DNA of 64,000 bases, taken from Paenibacillus brevis. Its GTDB lineage: Bacteria; Bacillota; Bacilli; Paenibacillales; Paenibacillaceae. This document shows positions 10,049 to 19,467 of this stretch, in pieces; the stretch's first letter is position 1, and each line of letters opens with the position of its first letter. Under the pieces are notes generated by a model. That model ran no database searches. It was not told the origin of the DNA and saw only the letters and a program-made list of their open reading frames with translations. The stretch covers positions 62,001-126,000 of the forward strand of contig NZ_JAHLQJ010000002.1 of assembly GCF_018919145.1 (NCBI RefSeq), read 5' to 3'. Position numbers and translations under genes: made by a program.

Positions 10049-10206
10049 CTAAATATTAAAAGCGGGCCATTGATTTTGAAAGCCCTTTATCCGGATCGTG
10101 GAAGCGATATCCGGTATTCAAAATAGGCAGCATCTCCGCTGTGGAGTACAGTTTAAACCAGGCAACGCGTAATCGAGAAATGCTAACTGCATGGGAGGAT
10201 AAGAAA
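10049..10206 (+). promoter_or_regulatory. Spacer before permease genes, with repeated TATCCGG sites
   Basis: TATCCGGAT (10088-10096) and ATATCCGG (10107-10114) repeat the motif of the divergent control region upstream. A TTCAAAATAG string at about 10118-10127 also matches one near 9111-9120. A second regulated promoter for the permease operon is plausible. Confidence 0.35.
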
Positions 10207-11142
10207 TTGGAAAAGAAACGGCAACGAGGATTCGGCATGCTGTCCGATATCCGAAGAAACGGCACGTCATATCTGCTGGTTCTGCCTGCGATGGTCTATA
10301 CCTTTATCTTCGGATACATGACCTATCCGTATATGATTATTGCTTTTCAACGATTCAACTATACGAAGGGGATATTCCACAGCGAATGGGTAGGATGGAA
10401 GAACTTCGAGTTCTTCTTTCGCTCCAATAAAGCATTCACGGTCACCTTCAATACAATATTTCTGAATCTGCTCTTTATTATTTTTGGCACGCTGATGGCG
10501 CTGGTCATTTCGCTCGTACTGAACGAGCTTCGCAAGAAGCTGTTCGTCAAGATCAGCCAATCGGTCATGCTGTTCCCGAACTTTATCTCCTGGATCGTAA
10601 TCAGCTATGTGCTGTACGCATTCTTCTCCATGGATATGGGGATCGTGAACAAAATGTTGAACCAGCTCGGAATCTCCTCGGTCAATTGGTATACCGAAGC
10701 AAAGGTATGGCCGGCTATTCTGACCATGATGCATGTGTGGAAGGGAGCGGGGATGAGCGCCGTAATTTATCTGGCTACGATTACCGGGATCGATGAGACT
10801 TTGTACGAGGCGGCCGAGATTGACGGAGCCAACCGGTGGCAGATGTGCTTGCGCATTACGATTCCTTTGATGATGCCTACCGTAGTTATTTTGTCTCTGC
10901 TCTCCATCGGTAAAATCATGTATGGCGATTTCGGCATGATCTACGCGCTGGTCGGCGATAATGGCACTCTGTACTCGACCACCGATATTATCGACACTTA
11001 TGTATTTCGTTCTTTGCGTCAGATCGGCGATCCTTCCGAAGCGATGGCCGTGGGGCTATTCCAGTCCGTCGTGGGGTTCATTCTCGTCTTCGGCACGAAT
11101 GCCATTACCCGCAAGTTTTTCAAAGACGGCGCTTTGTATTAA
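10207..11142 (+). CDS. ABC sugar permease, LplB type
   Basis: 311 residues from TTG 10207, chosen because GGGAGGAT stands 7 bases upstream; the longer GTG frame from 10141 lacks such a site. Six transmembrane segments are visible starting at YLLVLPAMVYTFIFGYM. The binding-protein-dependent permease loop EAAEIDGANRWQMCLRITIP (EAA motif) is intact. It belongs to the LplB/YteP family that pairs with an LplC-type partner, here the next gene. No ATPase gene is in the cluster, as usual for this family, which borrows a shared MsmX-like ATPase. Likely imports an oligosaccharide. Confidence 0.93.
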   Translation: MEKKRQRGFGMLSDIRRNGTSYLLVLPAMVYTFIFGYMTYPYMIIAFQRFNYTKGIFHSEWVGWKNFEFFFRSNKAFTVTFNTIFLNLLFIIFGTLMALVISLVLNELRKKLFVKISQSVMLFPNFISWIVISYVLYAFFSMDMGIVNKMLNQLGISSVNWYTEAKVWPAILTMMHVWKGAGMSAVIYLATITGIDETLYEAAEIDGANRWQMCLRITIPLMMPTVVILSLLSIGKIMYGDFGMIYALVGDNGTLYSTTDIIDTYVFRSLRQIGDPSEAMAVGLFQSVVGFILVFGTNAITRKFFKDGALY

Positions 11143-11193
11143 AATCCGGCACGGGCTGCGGCCTGCCGAAGGAAGGTTTTAGGAGGAATAGAA

Positions 11194-12066
11194 ATGAAGA
11201 AGTTTTCCCTCAGCAAGACGGTCATGTATGTTATGGTCACGATTTATTCGGCATTGTGCCTGCTTCCGATGCTGTTGGTCCTAATGATCTCGATCACGGA
11301 CGAGGATGCCATATTGAAGAACGGCTACAGCCTTTTTCCCGAAAAATTTTCCCTGTATGCCTATAAGCTGATTTTTACGGGCGGCTCCCAGGTCATGCAG
11401 AGCTATACGATTTCCATTTTCGTCACGATTGTCGGCACCGTACTGGCGATTTTGGTAACTTCCATGGCTGGATATACACTGGCGAACAAAACCGTGAAAT
11501 ACCGCAATTTACTGGCGCTCTATTTCTTTATTACAATGATCTTCTCTGCCGGGATTGTTCCATGGTATCTAATGAACCGCTCGCTCGGATTGACCAACAA
11601 CATTCTTGCTTTAATTATCCCATCGTTGCTGTTCAGTCCGTTTAATCTCTTCCTAGTACGCAATTTCATGAACGGCGTGCCGGACTCGCTGCGGGAATCA
11701 GCGACGATCGACGGAGCGAACGATATTACGATCGCGTTCCGAATCTACCTTCCGCTCTGTAAGCCCGTGCTCGCCACGATTGCGCTCTTCTACGGACTGG
11801 ATTACTGGAATAACTGGTGGAATGCGATCATGCTGATCGACAGCAAGGATTTATATCCGCTGCAATTTATGCTTCTGCAATTAAAATCTGAGATCAGCAT
11901 GCTGAACGAGATGACGATGCTGGCAGGAGCGGGCGATATCACGCTTCCTTCGGAATCGGTCAAGATGGCGACGGCGATCGTGACGATCGGGCCGATCATC
12001 TTCCTCTATCCCTATTTGCAGAAGTACTTCGTGAAAGGTCTGGTTATCGGTTCGGTCAAAGGCTGA
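11194..12066 (+). CDS. ABC sugar permease, LplC type
   Basis: 290 residues with AGGAGG-type site before ATG 11194. Six transmembrane helices and an EAA-like loop (RESATIDGANDITIAFRIYLP) place it in the carbohydrate ABC permease family, LplC/YtcP branch. It lies 51 bp after the LplB-type gene and is followed after 58 bp by the substrate-binding lipoprotein, the standard three-gene order of these importers. Confidence 0.93.
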   Translation: MKKFSLSKTVMYVMVTIYSALCLLPMLLVLMISITDEDAILKNGYSLFPEKFSLYAYKLIFTGGSQVMQSYTISIFVTIVGTVLAILVTSMAGYTLANKTVKYRNLLALYFFITMIFSAGIVPWYLMNRSLGLTNNILALIIPSLLFSPFNLFLVRNFMNGVPDSLRESATIDGANDITIAFRIYLPLCKPVLATIALFYGLDYWNNWWNAIMLIDSKDLYPLQFMLLQLKSEISMLNEMTMLAGAGDITLPSESVKMATAIVTIGPIIFLYPYLQKYFVKGLVIGSVKG

Positions 12067-12094
12067 TATATCCCCTTCGGGGTTTATATAAATA
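12066..12094 (+). promoter_or_regulatory. Small intergenic hairpin before binding-protein gene
   Basis: CCCC-TTC-GGGG flanked by ATATAT and TTTATATA arms forms a compact stem-loop at about 12066-12090 with no T-run. Such hairpins often protect or process the transcript so that the binding protein is made in excess over the permeases. Confidence 0.4.
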
Positions 12095-12124
12095 AAGAAC
12101 TACATGAGGAGGTCAATATTTTTT

Positions 12125-13696
12125 ATGAAAAAGCGTTATGCATTTCTATTAGTTGCGGTGCTCGTCCTATCAACATTGATGGGCTGCGGCGGCAAGGATT
12201 CTAATTCAGGCAACACTGCGGATAAGGGAGGCAACTCTTCCTCCGCGCAATCGGAGAATACCGACAAGCCGGCTGAGACGGTCAAAATCAAATACGTCGT
12301 TCCCGGCACCGAGCAGAAAGACTACGAAGAAGTGTTCCGGAAAGTGAACGAGAAGCTGGCTGCGGACGGCGTGGGCGTTGAGGTAGAGAAGATCTACATT
12401 CCAAGTGATGCGTGGGATCAGAAGCTGAACCTGATGCTGTCCACCGGTGAAGACTTCGACCTGTTTCATATCATGCAGGACCGTACTCCGTTCTCCAGTT
12501 ACTATAATCGAGGCGCATTGGCCGATATCACAGATGCGATTGACAAGTACGGCGAGAATTTGAAGAAGTACATTCCGGACGATATTTTCGATGGAGCCAA
12601 AATTGACGGCAAGTACTATGCGGTACCATCCTATTGGGTAGAAATGGCGAGTGAAGGCGAGTTTAACATCCGCCGCGACGTTCTTCGCCAGAACAATCTG
12701 GAGGAGCCGAAGACTCCGGAAGAGCTGATCAGCGCATGGGAGATCGTCATGAAGAACTGGAAAGGCAGCAACAAGCCGTATTACAGTACCCGTGCCGACT
12801 TCGATCCGGTTTCTCTGCATACATCCATTTTGCACCGGACTTATGATACGTTCCCGTTCACAGTAAAGGATAAATTCTTCTACGTGAATCAGAAGGGTGA
12901 AGTCAAGTCCTGGATCGAGACCGAGGAGTTCAAGAAGGATGCGGCATTCATGCGCGAAATGTATACCAAAGGCATTACTAACCCTGACATTCTGGTCATG
13001 AAGCAAGAGCAAGTAAAGGCACAGCTTGATAGTGGCGAATGGTTCGTGAACTTTGGCACCGGCGGTAACCTGGGTTCGCTGCAGAAGAACAATCCGGAAG
13101 CTACCGTCGATGATATCGGTGTGGTATGGTTCAATCCCGAGAAGGAATACCTGCGTCCGCTTACCTTCAAGAACGGTAACGCGGTTCCTGTGAACAGCAA
13201 GCACCCGGAGGCAGCGGTGAAATTCATGGACTGGATACTGGCCAGCCAAGAGAACTATGACCTGGTTCAATACGGTATCGAGGGCAAGCATTATACCAAG
13301 GATGGCGACAAGGGCTTTAAGGCAATCAACGATCCGGATAACAATAACAAGCCTGGATACAAAGGCTCTGACTCGCAAAACGGCAACGTAAACCTTATGC
13401 GGTTTGACCTAGAGAACAGCATTCCGGATAACAACAAGGTCCTGTTCGAGCCTAATTCGAACGCGGTGAACAGTGTTGCGGCGAACTTTGTATTCGATCC
13501 GACCGATGTAAGAGCAGAGTATACCAATATTGTGTCGGAAGCAGCAGCAAGCATCACTCCAATCTATATGGGTGTTCAGGAATATGATAAGGCTTTCCCT
13601 GCCGCGCTTGAGAAGATGAAGAAAGCGGGTCTGGACAAAGTCGTTGCCGAATACCAGCGTCAATTCGAAGAATATCAAGCTTCCCAAGCGAAATAA
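12125..13696 (+). CDS. Extracellular sugar-binding lipoprotein (ABC importer)
   Basis: 523 residues from ATG 12125; GAGGAGGT lies 11 bases before it and after the upstream in-frame ATG at 12104. Signal peptide with lipobox LSTLMGC, so lipid-anchored at the outer face of the membrane, followed by a Ser/Asn/Gly-rich linker. The rest resembles the family 1 extracellular solute-binding proteins of the LplA type (about 520 residues, large for oligosaccharide ligands). It completes the importer with the two permeases before it. Confidence 0.92.
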   Translation: MKKRYAFLLVAVLVLSTLMGCGGKDSNSGNTADKGGNSSSAQSENTDKPAETVKIKYVVPGTEQKDYEEVFRKVNEKLAADGVGVEVEKIYIPSDAWDQKLNLMLSTGEDFDLFHIMQDRTPFSSYYNRGALADITDAIDKYGENLKKYIPDDIFDGAKIDGKYYAVPSYWVEMASEGEFNIRRDVLRQNNLEEPKTPEELISAWEIVMKNWKGSNKPYYSTRADFDPVSLHTSILHRTYDTFPFTVKDKFFYVNQKGEVKSWIETEEFKKDAAFMREMYTKGITNPDILVMKQEQVKAQLDSGEWFVNFGTGGNLGSLQKNNPEATVDDIGVVWFNPEKEYLRPLTFKNGNAVPVNSKHPEAAVKFMDWILASQENYDLVQYGIEGKHYTKDGDKGFKAINDPDNNNKPGYKGSDSQNGNVNLMRFDLENSIPDNNKVLFEPNSNAVNSVAANFVFDPTDVRAEYTNIVSEAAASITPIYMGVQEYDKAFPAALEKMKKAGLDKVVAEYQRQFEEYQASQAK

Positions 13697-13731
13697 AAGT
13701 ATAAGAAAAATATCGAATAGGGGTGGAGAGG

Positions 13732-14682
13732 TTGACTTTACAACAACAAAGAATTCAGTTTGAAGACAAGAAGAAAATTTATGAGAGTGCGACTTTAAAG
13801 TTTCATGGCGTGGACGGATTCGATGTCTACAACATCTCGATCCCGTTCGTCCGGGATGGCAAGCGCTACTTGTTCGGACGTGTGGAACGCCGCGAAGAAT
13901 GGGCCCGTTCCTGGGTCCGCTTATTCGAAGAGACAGGACAGGATGATTGGACCCTGGTAGAGGGTAGCATGGTCTATACGCTGGAGGATCCGTATATCAG
14001 CGAGATTGGCAATGAACTCGTATTGGGCGGTACCCATGTGCAGTATCAAGGGGGAAGAGTGAGCACCTATTTCGGCTACTTTTTCCGGGGAACCGATCTT
14101 CATAATCTGTACTACTTCACGAGCGGCCCCAACAAGATGAAGGATATTCGTCTCGTTCAGCTCGCGGACGGCAAGATCGGTGTCTTCTCGCGCCCGCGCG
14201 GGCCGGAGACAAAGGGGAAATACGGAAGCGAGTCGATGATCGGCTTCACGGTCATCGACCGGCTGGAAGAATTGACCGCCGATGTCATCGAGAATGCGCC
14301 ATACATTCATGGTATTTTCGGTGAAGGCGAATGGGGAGGGGTTAATCAGGCCTACCTGCTCGACAGCGGCAAAATTGGTATAATCGGCCACATTTGTTAC
14401 CGGGATAAGGATGAGAACGGAGGCGAGGTGAAAGTATACCTGAACATGTCCTTCGTCTTCGATCCTGCTACGCGCGAGTCGACGGATATTCAGCTGATCG
14501 GCAGCCGGCCTTGTTATCCGGCCGGGCCTGCCAAGACGCCTCATTTGGTGGACTGTGCCTTCACTTCGGGGATCGTGATGCGTCCGGACGGCAAGTGCGA
14601 CCTGTACAGCGGCATTGGAGATAGCCAGGCGGGGCGGATCGCGATTGATTATCCGTTTGAAGGACACGGGCGTCTTGTCTAG
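13732..14682 (+). CDS. DUF1861-like beta-propeller protein, possible glycoside phosphorylase or hydrolase relative
   Basis: 316 residues from TTG 13732 (GGTGGAG just upstream); GTG 13723 is the other possible start. Recognised as DUF1861-like from motifs such as KFHGVDGFDVYNISIPF, GRVERREEWARSW, GGTHVQ and TFGYFFRG-type blades, and CDLYSGIGDSQAGRI near the end. The family is predicted to form a five-bladed propeller related to GH43/GH32/GH130 proteins; activity is not known to me. No signal peptide, so cytosolic. It sits 35 bp after the binding protein and before MgtC, HAD and GH38 genes, suggesting intracellular breakdown of a mannose-containing oligosaccharide. Confidence 0.7.
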   Translation: MTLQQQRIQFEDKKKIYESATLKFHGVDGFDVYNISIPFVRDGKRYLFGRVERREEWARSWVRLFEETGQDDWTLVEGSMVYTLEDPYISEIGNELVLGGTHVQYQGGRVSTYFGYFFRGTDLHNLYYFTSGPNKMKDIRLVQLADGKIGVFSRPRGPETKGKYGSESMIGFTVIDRLEELTADVIENAPYIHGIFGEGEWGGVNQAYLLDSGKIGIIGHICYRDKDENGGEVKVYLNMSFVFDPATRESTDIQLIGSRPCYPAGPAKTPHLVDCAFTSGIVMRPDGKCDLYSGIGDSQAGRIAIDYPFEGHGRLV

Positions 14683-14697
14683 GGAAGGGGAATTGGA

Positions 14698-15393
14698 ATG
14701 ACCGCAAATCCCGCGATATGGCACATTGACAACCTTGAGATCGCCATCCGTATCGGCATTTCCCTGTTTGTTGGCGGTGTGGTCGGCCTGGAGCGAGAAC
14801 GTGGCCAGCATCATGCGGGGTTTCGCACGCACATTCTGGTCTGTCTCGGTTCGACGTTGATCACCTTGATATCGACTTACGGCTTCGGCCAGTTCGCCAA
14901 TGAACCGAATGTGCGCATGGATCCGGCACGGCTGACGGCTCAAATCATCAGCGGTATTGGATTCCTGGGGGCAGGTACGATTCTTCGGAATGGCAATAAA
15001 ATATCTGGCCTCACGACGGCGGCCTCTTTATGGGTTGTCGCCGCTATGGGGATTAGTATCGGGGCCGGATTTTATTTTGGAGCCATACTTACCTTTGTAT
15101 GTGTACTCATCAGCTTATTCGTATTGCAGCGGGTGGAGCAATGGCTCCTCCCGTCAAGTAAAACGACATCTTACACCGTCACGGTTGACCGTGACGGTGA
15201 TCCCGGGATGTTTTTGAATTATTTCCGGGATGAAGGAATCCGGGTGAAATCGTTCAAGATGGATATGCTTGAAGAAGGCGCAGTGCGTATTCATTTCGTA
15301 TTATCCAACAAGGCCCCTGATTTGAGGAAGCAGCTGTCGGCGCTTGCCGCCAAGAGCGATTCTCAAATTACACATATGGAGATCAAAATGTAG
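14698..15393 (+). CDS. MgtC/SapB family inner-membrane protein
   Basis: 231 residues. The N-terminal half carries the MgtC motifs GGVVGLERERGQHHAGFRTH, GFGQF, ISGIGFLGAGTIL and GLTTAASLW with four to five transmembrane helices; the C-terminal about 80 residues form a soluble ACT-like domain. MgtC proteins are tied to magnesium limitation and phosphate or ATP balance. It is 15 bp downstream of the DUF1861 gene and 12 bp before the HAD gene, so it is translated as part of the same operon. Its presence in a sugar operon is unusual and may relate to phosphate released from the substrate. Confidence 0.9.
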   Translation: MTANPAIWHIDNLEIAIRIGISLFVGGVVGLERERGQHHAGFRTHILVCLGSTLITLISTYGFGQFANEPNVRMDPARLTAQIISGIGFLGAGTILRNGNKISGLTTAASLWVVAAMGISIGAGFYFGAILTFVCVLISLFVLQRVEQWLLPSSKTTSYTVTVDRDGDPGMFLNYFRDEGIRVKSFKMDMLEEGAVRIHFVLSNKAPDLRKQLSALAAKSDSQITHMEIKM

Positions 15394-15405
15394 GGAGAGA
15401 ATTTA

Positions 15406-16152
15406 GTGTCAAAATATAAGCTGCTCGCACTGGATATGGATGGAACCGTGTTGAACCGGGATCATGAAATATCAAGGGAGAATTGCGAGTGGATACACCG
15501 TGCTATCGACAGCGGTATTGTGGTAATGTTCGCCACAGGTCGGGAAGTACAAAGTATTGAGCAATATGTGAAGCAACTTGGATTGGAATCGCCGTTGGTT
15601 TCGGTGAATGGAAGCGAGGTGTGGACCTCACCGGGTTCGCTGCTGGTACGCCATATCCTGACGGATGAGTGGGTGGAAGAGCTGCATAGGATCGCTAGGA
15701 ACACAGACTGCCGCTACTGGGCTTACACCGTGAACCAGGTGTTTACTACAAGGGATTGGCCGGATAGGATTGACCGCCCGTCCGGTGATCCTTGGCTTAA
15801 ATTCGGGATTCATTGTGATGATCTGAATCTGCTGCCAGAGCTTCGGGGACGGCTGGAAGCAATGGGACATTTTGAAGTGACCAACTCCAGTCCCCGCAAT
15901 CTGGAGATCAATCCGAGCGGCATCAACAAAGCCAGCGGACTCCGGGAGGTCTGCAGACTCCTGGATATCCGAATGGAGGAGGTCGCCGCCTGCGGAGACA
16001 GCTTGAATGATCTGGAGATGATTCGTTCCGCAGGGCTCGGTATCGCTATGGGCAATGCGCAGGAGGCAGTGAAGCAGGCTGCTGATGCCGTGACAGGCAC
16101 GAACGATGAGGACGGGGTTGCGCAAGCAATTCGCATGATCTTAGGAGAGTAG
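15406..16152 (+). CDS. Cof-type HAD-superfamily phosphatase
   Basis: 248 residues, GTG start with AGGGAGAG upstream. HAD motifs: DMDGTV (motif I), ATGRE (motif II), a conserved Lys in EINPSGINKASGL (motif III) and CGDSLNDLEMI (motif IV). The Cof-type cap lies between motifs II and III. Such enzymes usually remove phosphate from sugar phosphates or related small molecules in the cytosol. Its place between MgtC and the alpha-mannosidase suggests a phospho-sugar such as mannose phosphate, which is inference. Confidence 0.88.
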   Translation: MSKYKLLALDMDGTVLNRDHEISRENCEWIHRAIDSGIVVMFATGREVQSIEQYVKQLGLESPLVSVNGSEVWTSPGSLLVRHILTDEWVEELHRIARNTDCRYWAYTVNQVFTTRDWPDRIDRPSGDPWLKFGIHCDDLNLLPELRGRLEAMGHFEVTNSSPRNLEINPSGINKASGLREVCRLLDIRMEEVAACGDSLNDLEMIRSAGLGIAMGNAQEAVKQAADAVTGTNDEDGVAQAIRMILGE

Positions 16153-16187
16153 CTTCTGACGGATGACGGAGGAAGAGGTGTGCAAAC

Positions 16188-19100
16188 GTGAAATTTTTGG
16201 AGCGGAAATTGTCGTGCAGAATTCAGGAACTCGCCGGACTCAGATATAGGGAAGGGCGGGCTTTGAACAATGTACGGCTTATTCCGGATATTGAGGATTT
16301 GAATATAGCACGGGGGCTGGCCGCATCAGCGGACACTGTAGCCGCCGGTGATCACTGGGGAGGGGCCGACAGGTATGCCTGGTTCATCACGAGGGTGCAG
16401 TTCCCCGCAGATTGGAAGGATAAAGATCCCGTGGGATTGTTTCGGCTAGGAGAAGCTAGTTCCGGCGGCACCCGAGGGTGCGAGGCCCAGGTTTATCTTG
16501 ATGGGCAGCTATGGCAGGGCTTGAGCCGCAACCATGCGGAGCTGTTTTTTCCGAAGCCTGCCCTGACCAAAGGGTCTGTAGAGCTGGCGATCTATGCCTG
16601 GAGCGGGCTCAAGGTACCGGATGGCCGGACGTCGTTCAGGCATCGCATTGAACAACTCGAGCTGGCTATTCTGGATGAAGACGTGGACGATCTTTATTAC
16701 ACGTCGCTTCATATCTTGCAAACCGCTCAGCGGTTGGATGAAAGCAGTCCGGAGAAGCATCTGCTCGCCGAAGCGGTAGATGAGGCATTCCTGCATCTGG
16801 ATTGGCGCCAGCCCGGTTCGCCAGCTTTCTATGCTTCCGCTATGAAATCCCGGCGTGTCTTGAAGGAGCGGTTGAAAGAAATTCCACGCGGACCGCGTCC
16901 CCAAATTACTGCTGTCGGTCATTGTCATATCGATGTAGCCTGGCTTTGGAGAATCCAGCATAGCCGCCAGAAGTCGGCCCGTTCCTTCGCAACAGCCCTC
17001 TCGTTAATGGATCGATTTCCTGAATATGTATTTTTGCAGTCCCAACCTCAGTTGTACGCATATCTAAAGGAGGACTTCCCGGAACTGTATGAAAGAATCA
17101 AAGAGCGAGTCAAGTCTGGAAACTGGGAGCCGACCGGTGCGATGTGGTTGGAGTCGGATTGCAACATCCCTTCCGGCGAATCGCTTGTGCGTCAGATTAT
17201 GATCGGCAAACGCTTCTTTCGGGAGGAGTTCGGCGTTGATAACCGGGTTCTGTGGCTGCCGGATGTCTTCGGCTATAGCTGGGCACTGCCTCAGATTCTC
17301 AAGAGAAGCGGAATCGATTACTTCATGACCACGAAGATCAGCTGGAGTCAGTATAATCGCTTCCCTAACGATACTTTCACCTGGAGAGGTATAGACGGCA
17401 CGGAAATTCTGACCCATTTCATTACGACCCCTGATAGCTATGGCAGCACCTATTATACCTACAATGGAAATGTAACCGGAGAGACCATTCAGGGACTGTG
17501 GGACAATTATCGCCAGAAAGACCTGAATGATAACTTGCTGATTGCCTATGGATGGGGAGACGGAGGCGGAGGCCCAACAAGAGATATGCTGGAGGCCGTG
17601 CGGCGTTATGAAGATCTGCCGGGAGCTCCGCAGGTTATTCCGGGGGGTGCAGAGCATTATTTCGCCCGGTTGGAAGAGCGCGTCAAGGAACACCCCAAGC
17701 TTCCGCTCTGGGATGGGGAGTTGTATCTGGAATACCATCGAGGGACCTATACCTCGCAAGGATGGATAAAAGGGATGAACCGGCGGATGGAGTATCTGCT
17801 GCATCAGGCTGAATTCCTAAATGCCTTCGGGTTGGCGCTTGATCCGGAGCATGCTTATCCAACAGAGCAGCTCAATAAGAGCTGGGAGATCGTACTGCGT
17901 AATCAGTTCCATGATATCATTCCGGGCTCGTCGATCCGTGAGGTCTACGAGGACAGCAGGCGGGAGTATGAGGAGGCGGAAAAGCTCGCACTTTCGGCTA
18001 TGGAGATTGGCTTATCCGTCTTAGAGAGAACCGCATCCACTGGGGGAATCGAACCATCGGCATCCGGGGAAATGGCAATACGAGTCTATAATGCGCTGGG
18101 ATGGGAGCGCTCTTTTCCGGTCTCTATTGACGCTTGCTTTACCCGGGACGGTTCATGGTCTTGGTACTCGGCATCAGGTACGAAGCTGCAATCCCAGCGG
18201 GATGTATTGCAACCCGGCAAGGTACTCGTACAAGTCGAAGGCGTGCCGGGGTACGGCTATACTACACTTTACGGACGGCTTGAGGCTGATCCTGGGGCTC
18301 AGCTTCACGCATCCATCATGCCGCTACAGGAGGAATCGACCTGGGCCATTGGCAGCGATCGTCTGGAGACTCCTTTTTATACAATCACATTGAACGAAAT
18401 AGGGCAATTGAGCTCGGTGTATGACAAGCTTGCAAGACGAGAGGTATTGAAGCCGGGAGAGCCGGCCAACGTGCTCCAGGTATTCGAGGATAAGCCTTTA
18501 AAATATGACGCCTGGGATATCGATATCTTCTATCAGGATAAGATGCTTGTCATCGATGATTTGCAAGAGATTACCGTCTTGGAGCAGGGACCCTTACGCG
18601 GCGTGGTGAAGCTGGTATATCATTATCAAGACTCGACCGTCGAGCAGTACTTGACGGTATACAAAGATCATCCCCGTATCGACTTCAAGACCCGTATCCT
18701 TTGGCACGAGCATCAGCAGTTGTTGAAAGCAGCCTTTCCGGTGCAAATTCGCTCGACTAAGGCAACTTATGAGATTCAGTTCGGAAACGTGGAAAGACCG
18801 ACACACTGGAATACAAGCTGGGATAGGGCTCGTTTCGAATCGGCGGCACAGCGCTGGGTGGATCTATCCGAGGGGGGATACGGAGTCAGCTTGCTTAATG
18901 ATAGTAAATATGGCCATGACATTCATAATCATATCATCCGCCTCAGCTTGATTAAATCTCCCGTTTATCCGGATCGCGAAGCGGATCAAGGGGAGCATAT
19001 ATTTAACTATTCTCTATTACCGCATTCTGGAGGCTGGTATGAAGCGGGAACGCAGGAGGCGGCGTGTGAACTGAATGCTCCTTTATTGGTCTCACCCGTT

Positions 19101-19409
19101 CGGGGAGCGGCAAAAGTGCCGGATGAGCTGGGCATGCTCAGGGTTGATGCCCGCAACGTGATGATTGATACGATAAAAAGGGCTGAGGATGGCAGGGGAC
19201 TGATCGTCCGCTTATATGAATTCGGAGGTATCCGAACTATATCCGCGCTGGAGATGAATCCGGCCCTTGGTACTGTGCAGACAGCACAGGAGACGAATCT
19301 GTTGGAAGAATTCGAGGCAGAGTTGACGCTATCCGGGCAACGAGTTGAAATATCATTGGCACCCTATGAAATCAAAACTCTTAAACTGATATTGAATCGT
19401 TTTTCATAA
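16188..19409 (+). CDS. GH38 alpha-mannosidase, cytosolic
   Basis: 1073 residues, GTG start after GGAGGAAGAGG. Family GH38 motifs: GHCHIDVAWLW with metal-binding H245 and D249 (H247 between them), the expected nucleophile D359 in WLPDVFGYS, and the metal-binding His of NQFHDIIPGSS at H575. The N-terminal 230 residues form the usual all-beta cap and the region after about 640 the beta-sandwich domains. Absence of a signal peptide means it acts on imported oligosaccharides. Length fits bacterial class I-like GH38 enzymes. It removes alpha-linked mannose and defines the likely substrate class of this operon. Confidence 0.94.
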   Translation: MKFLERKLSCRIQELAGLRYREGRALNNVRLIPDIEDLNIARGLAASADTVAAGDHWGGADRYAWFITRVQFPADWKDKDPVGLFRLGEASSGGTRGCEAQVYLDGQLWQGLSRNHAELFFPKPALTKGSVELAIYAWSGLKVPDGRTSFRHRIEQLELAILDEDVDDLYYTSLHILQTAQRLDESSPEKHLLAEAVDEAFLHLDWRQPGSPAFYASAMKSRRVLKERLKEIPRGPRPQITAVGHCHIDVAWLWRIQHSRQKSARSFATALSLMDRFPEYVFLQSQPQLYAYLKEDFPELYERIKERVKSGNWEPTGAMWLESDCNIPSGESLVRQIMIGKRFFREEFGVDNRVLWLPDVFGYSWALPQILKRSGIDYFMTTKISWSQYNRFPNDTFTWRGIDGTEILTHFITTPDSYGSTYYTYNGNVTGETIQGLWDNYRQKDLNDNLLIAYGWGDGGGGPTRDMLEAVRRYEDLPGAPQVIPGGAEHYFARLEERVKEHPKLPLWDGELYLEYHRGTYTSQGWIKGMNRRMEYLLHQAEFLNAFGLALDPEHAYPTEQLNKSWEIVLRNQFHDIIPGSSIREVYEDSRREYEEAEKLALSAMEIGLSVLERTASTGGIEPSASGEMAIRVYNALGWERSFPVSIDACFTRDGSWSWYSASGTKLQSQRDVLQPGKVLVQVEGVPGYGYTTLYGRLEADPGAQLHASIMPLQEESTWAIGSDRLETPFYTITLNEIGQLSSVYDKLARREVLKPGEPANVLQVFEDKPLKYDAWDIDIFYQDKMLVIDDLQEITVLEQGPLRGVVKLVYHYQDSTVEQYLTVYKDHPRIDFKTRILWHEHQQLLKAAFPVQIRSTKATYEIQFGNVERPTHWNTSWDRARFESAAQRWVDLSEGGYGVSLLNDSKYGHDIHNHIIRLSLIKSPVYPDREADQGEHIFNYSLLPHSGGWYEAGTQEAACELNAPLLVSPVRGAAKVPDELGMLRVDARNVMIDTIKRAEDGRGLIVRLYEFGGIRTISALEMNPALGTVQTAQETNLLEEFEAELTLSGQRVEISLAPYEIKTLKLILNRFS

Positions 19410-19467
19410 GAGCTTATTCAAATAGCAATCCTTTTTTTGTAATCACGATTACGAGGAGGAAGAGACG

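Noticed and set aside
12206..13378. Antisense ORF of 390 codons over the binding-protein gene
   Set aside because: Opposite to a clear lipoprotein gene; composition is an artefact of codon bias.
13921..14943. Antisense ORF of 340 codons
   Set aside because: Spans the DUF1861 and MgtC genes on the other strand; no recognisable motifs.
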